Assembly: GCA_024741835.1 (NCBI GenBank)
Contig: JAENRP010000150.1
Location: 51,186-103,417, forward strand
Reading direction: 5' to 3'
From: Diplocarpon mali
Taxonomy: Eukaryota > Ascomycota > Leotiomycetes > Helotiales > Drepanopezizaceae
Length of the DNA stretch: 52,232 bases
Shown: positions 38,952 to 49,861 of the stretch, piece after piece
How positions within the stretch are numbered: the stretch's first letter is position 1
Layout: each line of letters begins with the position of its first letter
Made by a program: the position numbers and the translations under genes
Notes under the pieces: generated by a model
What the model was told of the DNA's origin: nothing
Seen by the model: only the letters and a program-made list of their open reading frames with translations
Database searches by the model: none

Positions 38952-41446
38952 TCAGGACGAATTGAGTCCCAAACCACGCATCCATCGCACCTCGTTAGCA
39001 TTCGCTTCAAGAGCTCGCCCCATGGTCTCTGCATACGTCTTCTCTTCGCTTTCCCTCTGAGCCTCTTCCGGTGTTTTCTCCGCTGTTTCTTCAAAACTGC
39101 CACCTGTAAATCCGGGTCTGGTGGTGAAGCTTAGCAGCCCGATTTTCTCGCCCGTCCACAAGATCAAATCATCCTCGTTGACGTTTTTATCGGCTCTATT
39201 GTTTGTGTTGGCGATCTTGATGGCAATATCGCCTGAGCCCGAGTCCATGTAGCCATCGCCTAGCGTGCCGAATATGCCGCGAGGAGCGTCGATGGAGCCG
39301 TGGGCAATATTCCATCTCCGAGCTTCGGTGAAACCATCGCGTTCAAGCCATTTCAGGTTTCCGTCACCATCAGAAATGACGATTCGGGTTCCATGGTTTG
39401 AAACTGAAAGCACCTTGGAGCTTGAAGAGGTTTGTCTGTTCTTCATCACAGAACTGTGAATGCTGCCAGCCGCACAATCAGATGATATTGCGGAGTATGG
39501 TGTCGGCGATAATCCATACATCTCCAGAGAGCCCTTGCTGTTGTATTCTCCACAAGCTATGAGAGTATTCCCAGGACGTTTCTTGAATTCCTATTGAGGG
39601 GATGGTTAGCAATCAGCGTTGTCCCGACATGGAGTGCCTGAGTCGCGCCCAACGGCTCTACGGTGCATTGAAAACACTGCAATACGGGGTCAAGAGATGG
39701 CTTCTGGGGGAGTTTGAGCGTTTCATCGGTAAAGTATGCAAACGAGAGAGAGAAACAAAACCTCCTACCCGGATCTGCTCCATTGACAGCTCACCACGCC
39801 TCGCCAAATCCTTTTCCATTGCGGCAAATGGATATGGCAGATACGCCATACTTGATAAGCGAGCGCCGGAATGTATCGTTCCACGCAGCTTGGGAAAATA
39901 CCGGCGATCATAATTCAAAATGCTGGGAAATCTGCCAGCCACAAATATTTCCCCATTTCCGTCCCAGTCGCTCCCAGAACTGGGGAGATGTAAGATGCTG
40001 AGCGGTTTTGAATGGCTGAGGTGCGAATAAAGAGGACTTGGTTTAGGGTTTAGCAACGCCCTGAAATCAATGGTCTTGGGCCTTTCTGATGTATCACATG
40101 ATGGACCGTACGAATCGAGGCGATCTAGACCGCTGTCCAAAAATCCCGGAAGTCTCCTTGCCCGAGGATCGTGGAGATAAAGAGAGCGATCAGTACCGAC
40201 CGTCAGGGGAATGGGAGTTTTAGCTTCTGACAAAGCTGTGATTGAGCATGGAAAATTTTCGTGGCTGATAACGGATAAGTTCTCTAGATCGACCTCGACA
40301 AGCCCTGGATATCTGCCATTAGCCTCAAGGTTTACATCAAGTGTACGCTTGGTGTCATTCGACCAGAAATGACCAAGGCTCACGAGCGGAATAATTTATC
40401 ACAGGATGATCTTATGAGATTTTTGGATGCTCAAGAGCAAATTAGACCAAAACTTGAGAATAAACCTTTACCACTTGGCACCTCAGGGGCTATTTAGCGC
40501 TGGTAGTCCGATGGTCAATTCAGTTTCACATCATTTCGAGGGGTGAAATACAGTCCAACTTCACACTAGTGACAAGAGCGGTATACATCTGGCCGTCCCT
40601 CCGTGCTGCGAGTACGAGCAAACAGGGAAGCCATGACACATACCGCTTTGGACTGCAAAATAAGCCCGTCTCGAGCCATGGTCAACGCTGACGCCCTCAG
40701 TCAAACCATCAATAAAGATCCTCGAATGCTTGCCAGCGCCAGCTTGAGAGAGCCGCGGGGCGATCAGTCCAGATTCGCTTCTGGCGATAACGCTACCCTT
40801 TCTGCCTTTCCTGCCTGTCAAGTCCCATAAACAGACACTTCCGTCGTCGAGGCAGCCAACGACCAGAGTTGCTTCTTCATCTCCTACCGGGGTATAGATG
40901 GCCATGCCACGGATTTCAAGATACTCATGGTCTTGGTGATCGCGGTTTCGGGGCTGCTCCATCCAACTTGTCGATATAGGGGCATTTCGCGCAATGTACT
41001 CGGAATACCAATCGATCTTTTCTTTTGGATAGCTTGGGTCCCAGTTGGCCAAGATGCGGATCCGTTCATTCGATCGAGCCTTGGGATGCCGGGCTTCTTC
41101 CCGGAACTGGACCAGTCTAGAGTCCCCAAGCCCATTGCCAGCGGCCAACGCTCGAGCGAGATCGCGAAAACCAGGATCTTGTTCGTTGGATGATACGAGT
41201 TCGCGGCGTCGTCGTAAATTCGAGAGGAATGAAGATTTCTTGAAGCAATTTTCCCGCCATAAATTATCATCTCGGCTCAGGACTAGCAATCGACGATTGG
41301 CACGTTGCAGCGTAACAATATCGGAAGCTTCAAGGACTTGATTGAGCCTCTTGGTCAGCAGGCGGGGGTATGTTGTTGAGCTTAGATGACTTACGCCGAG
41401 CAATCTGCAGGATTATTTCCGAGGGAAGGGTATCGAGTCTTGCCAT
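38952..41446 (-). CDS. F-box protein with WD40-like C-terminal region
   Basis: Four exons, 41446-41395, 41327-40644, 40304-39769 and 39590-38952, give 636 aa. The N-terminus after splicing reads M-A-R-L-D-T-L-P-S-E-I-I-L-Q-I-A-R, then P-S-D-I-V-T-L-Q-R-A-N-R-R and N-L-W-R-E. This is an F-box, which binds Skp1 in SCF ubiquitin ligases. Later segments have WD40-type strands: V-V-G-C-L-D-D-G-S-V-C-L-W-D-L, S-I-L-H-L-P, L-I-A-C-G-E-Y-N-S-K-G-S-L and L-I-L-W-T-G. Introns are 67, 339 and 178 nt with GTAAGT, GTATGT and GTAGGA donors; each is needed to join frames. The 339-nt one is unusually long and could hide a small exon. The substrate is unknown. It is divergent to the gene at 43386. Confidence 0.82.
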
Positions 41447-43385
41447 GATGCTGAAGCCGAGCCTTAAAGAGAGGTAAACTGGTAGTGGAATGATTAACTA
41501 ATATAAGTTCAACAGAGGTTAGAGAGCTCATTGTCTCCGACGACCCTGGATAGTTAGGTAGGTGGGGGTGGCATGTGGGATGTGAACGGGCCGCTAGGAG
41601 GTTCGTGTGCCAAGCCAGCCCCTTTTTCAACCAAGGAGCCTGGACGCTGATGAGCCAACGATCTTGAGTATTGTAGGAGGGAGGTAGGTACCTAAAGGTA
41701 GGTAGGTAGCTCAGCGACATAAATGCGGCCTTAACTTGGCTTTCAGATGGGCGGCAGCTCCTGAGAATCTGAGCAAGGCGGCCAGCCTCATTTCCATGAG
41801 ACTGACAACTGGTGGTGTCTGCAACAGGGCAGGTTCTTCGAGGTGGACTCTGCTGTTGACCTCGGCGAAGCTCTGACTCATGTGTATGTGGTCGCCCGGC
41901 GCTCAAGAAGCGGCGAGCGGTGGTAAAGGGCTTCGAAGATTAGCTGTCCTGAGAAAAGTTGGTCAAACGTCCAAACTGTCGCTACCAGGCTTCAAATGGG
42001 CAAATCTGGAGCGGGCGGGAGACAAGCAGGAGAGTCCGTCCACACTGCTGCCAGGACCGCAAGTGAGAGCAGCTGATGCTGAAGGTAAGGTAGGTAGGTA
42101 GTTGGCTATGCATACCAAGGTAGGTATCGATCTTACGCGTCCCAAGAGACGATCGACAAGAGACGAGAGAGGGACAAGAGAGAGAGACGAGAGAAGAGAG
42201 AGATACAAGTGAGAGACGAGAGACGAGAGAGGGATAAGAGACAAGAGACGAGAGCGCGTCGTTCTAACTGAGGAATCAGAGGAAACCTCTTCCCTCCGTC
42301 GGGCAGGATCTGCGTTCGGATTGGAACGCATCTTCTCGTCTGTCTACGGTTCGAATGGGAAGGTGCTCTGCCTTGGCCCTTTCATTGTGCCTCGACCTAA
42401 ACCTCTGCCTCCGTCTCTCTCCCTCCGCCTCTCTCCTCTCTTCTCTCTTCTCTCCTCTCTCCTCTCTCCTCTACCCTCTCTCCTCTCTCCCCATCCTACG
42501 TCTCTCGGCGTAGAGCCCCCTTCTTCCATTTGCTCTCTTCTTCCCATAATTTCCTCCTATAATACTCAGCTCAGCGTCCTTTGTGTCTTGCTTCTTGTCT
42601 GCGTGGGGTCAGCGAGCTTACAAATCTGCCAAAAAAACCGTCTTTGACCTACTGCCTTGTCTTGTTAGCAATGCTTTGCTGCAATTTTATCCTTCCTCAG
42701 TCACCAGTGAAGTGGTGCTACGAGGCCGGACCACAGGCTCTGGGATGGACCAAGACTCAGGTCTGCTCCCAGAATATATCACTGTGTCATCCGCATTTGT
42801 TGCGCTCCAGAACCCCTTATATTGGATAAAAAGTGGTTGGTGTTGTTTGAAGGGCTGATCTGCGGTCGCTTGCGGCCTAGAGAGGGAGAGGTAGTTGGGA
42901 AATTTAGGTGAGGTGGTGATCTCCTCACCTTTGACTATCTGCAAAATCATCACCAGGCCAAAGATTGCGGGCGTCTTGCCTTGAAAAGTCATCACTTGCA
43001 GATATCTTTCAACAGGTGGAGCGCAATCTTTCTCCGCCTCCGCTCCTTCGACACACCACCTCTCTCTCCTTTCAATTGACAACATCCGTCTCCTCCAACG
43101 TCCGTCTCTTTGACCCCAGGGTCCAGATCTCAATCGTACTTGCCCCTGTATACGTCGTGGAGTGATTGATCTTATCATATGGCCCAGGACTGTATGGCAT
43201 GAAATACTAGCAGATCTCCCCCAACGCGGCCAAACGAGTTTAACAGGTTCAAAAGAATCAATTGGTATTCAATTCAACAGTGGGTATCTCTTTTAGCATC
43301 TGTCGACGCGTTAAAGATGTAGTAACTGACCAGGTCTGCTTTCGACTTAGCCATCTGATATTAGGGGAGTTGGTTATGTTCGACT
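41447..43385. promoter_or_regulatory. 1.9-kb divergent upstream region with GA-rich and CT-rich tracts
   Basis: It lies between the start codons of two divergent genes. It contains repeated TAGGTAGG tetramers (41548-41710, 42087-42120), a purine-rich GAGAC/GAGAGA tract (42147-42255) and a pyrimidine-rich CTCTC/CCTCT tract (42395-42495). Many open frames cross it, but they follow the low-complexity tracts and show no family resemblance, so I call no gene. Confidence 0.5.
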
Positions 43386-46300
43386 ATGGACTCTCAAACC
43401 CCTACTGAATGCTTCAATGGAGGCCCTTCACAAGGAACAGGCGTGAACCAAACCGGAACATCTACAATCGCTGGCAATACTCATCTCATCTCTCCTGACG
43501 AGCTCCGAAGGTCTACGAATCCATTTCGAAAGCATACAGATGCATCTGGCTCTAATTCTTCAACACTTCCTTCTCCAGAAACATACCTACCTGCCGGGAC
43601 TCGAAAGTACACACCTGCTCGAGCTGTCTTCTTCGACCTTTCTACTGCGCACTCATCTATCACTTCTGGCACGGTCAGAGCCAGGGTCAACACCTCTTCC
43701 AAAGATCACGTCAATGCCCTGGAAGAGAACTCAATTGCTCTGCAGGACTGGGAACCCGCAAAGCAAACCAATAAAGCATCCTCCCCAGAGGACTTGCCGC
43801 TACCTCCACCTCCCGCGCTCTTGACACGAGGTAGAGGCTACGAGAGAGGCTATCGCCATGACTTCCTTAGCGGCCAAGATGAGCAGTATGTTATGGCACA
43901 CTTGACAGCCCCGATTCCACCCAGCTTCCCCGAGCCAGAAGCAGCTACTTTGACGAGCCCAGAGAATGTGCTGACATCGATCTCCTCTCCGCCGCCCACT
44001 CATTGGCCCGAAGACCGTCGGCCATCTGGAGAATATGGCCACAATTCGAGATGCTCTGAGGAACAAGATCGCAGTCGGAGAAGCTCATCTGTGGAAGAGG
44101 AATTTAACTACCACTCAAGCCTTTATCCTAGCACTTCCGGTGGCCATCGAAATGGAGGCATGGTTAGTTCGAGCTATAGAAACACTGGCAATGGCTTGCC
44201 GATGAATTATGAGCAACCCAAATTGCCATCTTCCTCGCCTCCAGTTCCAATGAGCACACATCCTTACAAGTTCTCTAGGCTCGTCAGTGTTTCCACGGAT
44301 GTGTCCGTGCCAGAAGCAAGTACTGTTGGCAATATCGTTCAACACTACGTGGGATCTGAGGGTCTGAATGACGCCACTCGGGCCGACGATGAGAGACGAG
44401 GTTCATCGGGAAATGACGCTCGTTCCCGTAATCATTTTAGACCTCGGACTCTTGGTCACGACCGTATGACTAGCTCTCCCCTTTACGGACCTCTCAAACC
44501 TTCTGGACTCCGCATCGATAAACAGCGCCAGCCGGATAAGCAGATTGGAGACCGGTGTGCCCAGCCCTCAAGCAGTGATTTGGCGATTCCCAGCTCTTCT
44601 TCCTGTGGAAGACGTCGTGTCTCGGACGTCAGGCACGGTCAAAACGCAGAGGTCGACGAGCCGAATAATATTGAGTTGGCTTTTGACGATACTATATCTG
44701 ATCCCGCGGATTCCACACTGCCGAGTCTTCCTCGCCTGAGCTTTCGCAATCCATTCCGGGCAGAAGGACCGCGCGCGGATCCAGAAGATTGTGTTTATGA
44801 CGATGAGCCGAAGCGTCCAGCTCTCAACCCAAGACTGCCGCTCGAAAGGGAAGTTAGCGAAGCATTGAGGCGTGCAAGTGGTTATAGCGCTTACAGCGTT
44901 CGCAGTGTGCCGTCCGAACACCTGGATTTTACTGCAATTCTTAGCTACGGTAAAGTCAGGGCGGATCAGAGCTCATCGAATGTAACTGGAAGTCAGAAGT
45001 ACAAGAGAAGAGAGCGCACCGACCTGGAGAATCATCACAATGGGATCCGCCACGTGGATGAGCAAGGAAAAGCTTTCTATGACGAGAATGCTATCCCACC
45101 AACCTGGATCAACTCACGCCAAAGCATCCGTATTCCAATCAATCAGAATGGGGCGAGAAACCACAATGGATCTTTTCCGCACTCTCCTCCTCCATCCCCT
45201 CCGGGTCCGGCGGCTCAACAGCCACCTAATCGACAATCAACTCAGGACGAAGACCACAATGATTGGGAGACTGTTGGAGAGAGTGTGTTCGGGCTTTGCC
45301 ATGAAGATGATAATGATCCGGGTCTGATTGGGGGTAACGTTGGTCGTGCTGGTAGCAGTATAGCAAACACTTCTGGCACCGGAGCTTCGAGTGTACACAT
45401 TGCAGAGCTTGAAGAGTTTGGCTCGACAGATAGGATCGCCCAGCATCCTGGTAACATTCAGTTCTCGGGAGACTACCGTCAGCGCGACCTGAAGAAGACC
45501 AAGATGCCAATCCTCGCGCCAGTGTTCAATGGACATAAAGTCAATGGATATCTTGCCGACTCAATGCGAGTGCGTCAGCCTACCAATCCGCATTACTTCC
45601 AAAGCCCGCCGCCGCTTACTGAAGCACACAAGCATCCGTTCAACTCATCTCCGCCAGATGTCTTGTCGTCTGCTCGACCAGCCAAGTCCAAGGGAATTCT
45701 TCGCAGCTTTCTAAGCCCGAATGATCCGAAGATTCCTGACTTCAGGAACGGGGGTACGCAGAGAGGAGAAGGTAGTAATACGAGAGGTCAAGGCTCGGGA
45801 CAAGCTTGGACAGATAGTTACCGTCAGACCGGGCCTTTCGTTAGCACTCAAGACCATCCTTTCGCTAGACATGCTATGGACGAGGATAATGCCCGACCAA
45901 CATCGTGGCAATACGTCATTGACTCTGCGAACAATTTTTCCACCCCAAACGTCAGCGGTCAGGATAATCCTCGTGTTCCAGGTAGCACGCGTTATCACAA
46001 GCGCGAAGTATCTCTCAGAGAAATGCTCGAGGACGATCGACAGGATGGAGGTGCAGAGGCACACAGACAAGGTAAGAAGACAGCACCGTTCCAAATCCGA
46101 ACTGGGCCTGCGTCTGCTCGCCGGCCTCCAGGAGCATTCTATCAAGGATTGCGAACCGTGTCAAATCAACCTCGCGTCGGATCTAACCAATGCGATGGCA
46201 CTGCAAAGGCCGCTGGAAAACGTATCCCATCCAGAACTTACGGAACAAAGTCTCTTCGCCCCCTCTCGCTTGTCACAGACCGGCAAGAATCTACCCCGAT

Positions 46301-46805
46301 CAGCTCCACAAACCATAGCGAACTCGCTGCATCGGGTTTTGTCTATCGCTCTCCATTGGCTCCACCCAAGCGGTCGACTTGGCAAAGATTGTATACTAAT
46401 TCCGGCTTGTTTGAGTTGCAAGAGAGAGCAAAGGCAGATGGTGTGTACAGTTCCCGAACAACAATCTCGAGTGCGGACAATGAGAGGCTCTCACGTCGAC
46501 ACCTCTACGAGCCCCCCAGATTGGTTTCCATAGATGCACGACAAAGCAATAGAAAATCAAGCCTCCAAGCCCGGAAGTCGAACATTTCTCTGGTTGTTCT
46601 TGCGCTGTGTGCCCTCTTTCCTCCCCTGCTCATTTTGTACGCTCTTGGTCTGTTGGACAGTTTCATGGCTTGGTATAGCGACGGTGAGTTCTACGAGTTC
46701 GGCAAGGGACAAAAGAAGTGGGCCGGCATCGTGTTAGTCGTCGAAGTTGTGGTCATTGCGGTCCTTGTTGTTGCTTTTACAGTTTCGTTCGTCAAGGACC
46801 ACTGA
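43386..46805 (+). CDS. Large Ser/Pro-rich protein with two C-terminal transmembrane segments, function unknown
   Basis: A single-exon gene of 1139 aa starting at an ATG just after an in-frame-poor leader. Most of the chain (1 to about 1060) is hydrophilic, rich in Ser, Pro, Arg and Asn, with poly-Pro runs (L-P-L-P-P-P-P, S-P-P-P-S-P-P-G-P) and acidic patches (D-D-E-P), suggesting disorder. Conserved-looking islands include N-P-F-R-K/N-P-F-R-A near residues 46 and 455, S-V-F-G-L-C near 637 and K-G-I-L-R-S-F-L near 770. Two hydrophobic helices lie at about 1067-1090 and 1113-1135, separated by a charged loop with W-Y-S-D-G-E, so the long N-terminal part probably faces the cytoplasm and is tethered to a membrane. 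I do not recognise the family. Codon use and length argue that it is real. Confidence 0.8.
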   Translation: MDSQTPTECFNGGPSQGTGVNQTGTSTIAGNTHLISPDELRRSTNPFRKHTDASGSNSSTLPSPETYLPAGTRKYTPARAVFFDLSTAHSSITSGTVRARVNTSSKDHVNALEENSIALQDWEPAKQTNKASSPEDLPLPPPPALLTRGRGYERGYRHDFLSGQDEQYVMAHLTAPIPPSFPEPEAATLTSPENVLTSISSPPPTHWPEDRRPSGEYGHNSRCSEEQDRSRRSSSVEEEFNYHSSLYPSTSGGHRNGGMVSSSYRNTGNGLPMNYEQPKLPSSSPPVPMSTHPYKFSRLVSVSTDVSVPEASTVGNIVQHYVGSEGLNDATRADDERRGSSGNDARSRNHFRPRTLGHDRMTSSPLYGPLKPSGLRIDKQRQPDKQIGDRCAQPSSSDLAIPSSSSCGRRRVSDVRHGQNAEVDEPNNIELAFDDTISDPADSTLPSLPRLSFRNPFRAEGPRADPEDCVYDDEPKRPALNPRLPLEREVSEALRRASGYSAYSVRSVPSEHLDFTAILSYGKVRADQSSSNVTGSQKYKRRERTDLENHHNGIRHVDEQGKAFYDENAIPPTWINSRQSIRIPINQNGARNHNGSFPHSPPPSPPGPAAQQPPNRQSTQDEDHNDWETVGESVFGLCHEDDNDPGLIGGNVGRAGSSIANTSGTGASSVHIAELEEFGSTDRIAQHPGNIQFSGDYRQRDLKKTKMPILAPVFNGHKVNGYLADSMRVRQPTNPHYFQSPPPLTEAHKHPFNSSPPDVLSSARPAKSKGILRSFLSPNDPKIPDFRNGGTQRGEGSNTRGQGSGQAWTDSYRQTGPFVSTQDHPFARHAMDEDNARPTSWQYVIDSANNFSTPNVSGQDNPRVPGSTRYHKREVSLREMLEDDRQDGGAEAHRQGKKTAPFQIRTGPASARRPPGAFYQGLRTVSNQPRVGSNQCDGTAKAAGKRIPSRTYGTKSLRPLSLVTDRQESTPISSTNHSELAASGFVYRSPLAPPKRSTWQRLYTNSGLFELQERAKADGVYSSRTTISSADNERLSRRHLYEPPRLVSIDARQSNRKSSLQARKSNISLVVLALCALFPPLLILYALGLLDSFMAWYSDGEFYEFGKGQKKWAGIVLVVEVVVIAVLVVAFTVSFVKDH

Positions 46806-47970
46806 GGGCACCTGTTATTGCATAGAGCCCGACCAACTCTGTTCGAAGCCCGGTGAACACTTCTTGCTCCAGGCGGATTTGGAGATTTTTTCCTCTCTGA
46901 CGGTCCAGCAAAGAGTTTGGAGGTTGGGTTACAACAGAATGGTTGAATTTGATGTTTTGTATGAGTTTATAATAGGACTTTGATTATACCCTTTACTTGT
47001 GACGCAGCCTAGGAGCAATACATTTGATTATAATTATTGGTGCTATGTGAACCACAAGAAGGGTGACCGCGGAGGTAGCGATGCAAGATTTAGGAAGGAA
47101 TGCTCGGGATTTCTTCCACTCATCCCTATCAAGACGCACGTCGCCCCTCCAACCAGATCTTCGAGAATAGGTGGGAGCGTAGCGTCTTGGAGTCGTATAC
47201 AAGAGAGTCGAGGCGTAAGTCAATGCAAGCTCTGAATCCGCATAATCTCATCATCTGATCCACGAGCTTTTTCTCTAACATGGCTCAAGATACGTAAACC
47301 CTAACTTTCCAGAAGAAAGTGGGTACCAGTGGTAAGATAGAATAATTGGTTGAGCGGGTATACCGCAGAGACGCACAGTTGCTTGCAAATTTATATAGAT
47401 GGGAGGGCTATAGGGAGGCATTTTTTAAGATGGCTCATATATGGCTTTTTTTGGAGGAAGAAATGATATGATACCGCACAAGCCAAGACTTGCCGATAGA
47501 GGAGTAAGTAAAACTTCATCACAGTACCGCAGAAATAGATTTCTACGACAAGCCTGATATATAATATGGCCTGTAAATATAAACCACCTGCGAAACTTAT
47601 GTCTTTCCACACTATGGTCAAATTGACGCTTAATGAATATATTCTTGGTAATAATATCAAAAGACTTCCTACACACCAATCACAAGCTACTGTACAAGCG
47701 AGAATGAGATGCTGTCCTGGTAGGAATGAGACGTCGTAGCATGGCATGGCAGAGCTTCCTGGCTTGGCCTGGCGTATTGGTTCCGTGCTGGTGTCTGAAT
47801 ACTGAATGTAAATATCACGTGCTACAAAGATGTGGCGCGCGCCCTTAAATCAGGATGGGGCGGCTATCGCCGCATGATCCTACTCGGCTCGCGAGACTTC
47901 AACCAACCTCCATTCTGCATCCGACGGTTAATCAGCGTACCCCACGCTCTTTACACGGCTCTGGGAGGAC
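46806..47970. other. Intergenic region upstream of mS38
   Basis: About 1.16 kb between two plus-strand genes. No supported gene. A TCACGTG site lies at 47815-47821, about 150 bp before the mS38 start codon, a position compatible with a promoter element. Confidence 0.5.
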
Positions 47971-49106
47971 ATGTTCTCTACTTCCGCTCGGCGGGTAACC
48001 TTCGCGGTCCCGCAAGTACCCACCGCCGTCTCGTTCTGCATCTCAACCATAGCTCCGCGGATAGTCTCCTCTCAAGGATTCTCTTACCGCTCACGACGAT
48101 ATTCCTCCTCGAAACCCTCCAGTCCGGCCGACGGCTCCAGCGGCATAAACGAGCTACCGGCAGCGCCTGCGAAAACGAAATCCAAGACCCAGAGCAAGAA
48201 GAAGGCGGCGAAGGATGTTGCGGCGAATACATCGGGCAAAGGGCAGGACGAGACCAAGCTTCACTTGCCCAGCGTGCCTAGTACACAGCATATCGCTCCC
48301 CTTCGTGGGTTCTACCGATATCTACATGAAGATTCAGGGTCTAACGCTATGCAGAAATCGGCGCATCGGATTTCTTCTCCCTCTATCGCCCTATGTCCCT
48401 CACCCACGTCTTCCCCAAGGTAGTAACAGAGGCCGCCTTTGCGGCGATCTTCGCCCCCAAAACAAAAGTCAACAAGCCGTCAGATGTTATCTCTGTACTC
48501 TCCTCCGCAACACAGAACATCGAAGCCTCTTCCGATTACCCTGGACTCACTAACTTCGAGCTCTCCGCGCACGAGGAGGAGATTTGGAACGACACAGACG
48601 ACGTACGAGCAGCCGTTACCGCCGAATCATACCGCGAGTCCATGGAAACTCGGAGGCGGGACGGGGCCCTCGAGGTCAGCTTGATGGAGTTCCCGAAACA
48701 CATCTTATCGGGACGGTACACGCCCTTTCACCCACCCCCAGCTCCGTTCCCGCAGAACACGCCCGAGAGCCTGGCAGCAGGCGCGGAGGCTGTAAAAGGG
48801 CTGGGGCCGCAGTACAAGACGTACACGGCGATGCTTACAATCGAGGAGTCGACGGACGCTAACGGCGATGTGACATACATGGCACACAGTTCACCGCTGA
48901 TAGAAGACGGGCCCAAGGATAGCCCGGCGAAATTCCTGCAACGCATGCAGCACCGCCGGGAGAAACATCGGATTCCGCGTTCGGAAGAGAAAGATATGCT
49001 AGCTATCAGCGTCAAGAGGCAGCGCAAGCTGAAGATGAAGAAGCACAAGTACAAGAAGCTGATGCGGAGAACGAGGAATGAGAGGCGCAGATTGGATCGT
49101 AACTAG
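47971..49106 (+). CDS. cox24: Mitochondrial small ribosomal subunit protein mS38 (Cox24 domain)
   Basis: Two exons, 47971-48304 and 48355-49106, encode 361 aa. The 50-nt intron (GTGGGT donor, GTCTAACGC branch, TGCAG acceptor) joins Q-H-I-A-P-L to Q-I-G-A-S-D-F-F-S-L-Y-R-P, restoring the frame. The N-terminus is rich in Arg, Ser and Ala with few acids, as in mitochondrial presequences, and is followed by a Lys/Ser/Ala linker. The C-terminus (about 320-361) has M-L-A-I-S-V-K-R-Q-R-K-L-K-M-K-K-H-K-Y and R-R-T-R-N-E-R, the defining Cox24/mS38 (AURKAIP1) motif. mS38 binds near the decoding region of the mitoribosome and in yeast affects COX1 expression. The central region matches fungal homologues in order (F-A-A-I-F-A-P, K-P-S-D-V-I-S). 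Confidence 0.88.
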
Positions 49107-49861
49107 ATTGGTAGGGTGGAGGGTGCTTTTTCTTACGAGGGGTGTGGTACATGCATGGTTCGGGTGCTTGGGTCTGGCTTTTCGTTGACGAAGCTTTTGG
49201 AAGTAGCTCCGCATACTCCTGGACTGTGTGAAATGCATCGCCTCTCTGACGGGCTTCTCAATACCATGCTTTGACCCCTTTTGCATTCTCCTTTAGGTTG
49301 TGGGAAAATGATGTGATCTTTGTCATTCCTTCCTCCCGTCTTCTGAGATTTAACAGAGCCCTCTCGACTTCACCCCATTCATCATCAATGGCAAGAAAGT
49401 CAAGCGGACATCTGGTCTTTGCCTTGGAAAGCCTAAAGCCCACCCGGAACAAACTCTGGCCTGGAGATCACGCCCCACACGCTTCTCATTCGGTGCTTTC
49501 GCGGTAGTTCCTTTGGAACATTGGAGATCCATGTTTGCAGAAAGCATTGTGATACCGTACACAGGACTCCTGCTCAGCTCCCTTTTCTTCCCCGTCAAGA
49601 CCTGATGCCATCCATCCATCCAAGCCTCGCTTATGGGTATGCCCGAAGGTGTGGAAAGAGCCGCTTCCCAAAACGCCATGGCCATTTCCCACCCGGTGAG
49701 CGCCTGAGAATATGTACAGATGCCGCCCCGCGAATTACTATCCTGTCCATAAATATATCAGCTCCTACCTTGAGTGCAAGAGGAATCCTCTGTCCAGATC
49801 CCAAGGAGAACGAGGCTACGCTGGGTAGAGGAAATCCTAGAACTCAAGTTGAGACGCCAAC
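49107..49861. other. Convergent intergenic region
   Basis: About 750 bp between the stop codons of mS38 (+) and the GPI-type protein (-). Overlapping open frames on both strands show no family resemblance. Confidence 0.5.

Noticed and set aside
41391..42331. Minus-strand frames upstream of the F-box gene
   Set aside because: They run through GA-rich low-complexity DNA and the true F-box start codon lies at 41446 in another frame.
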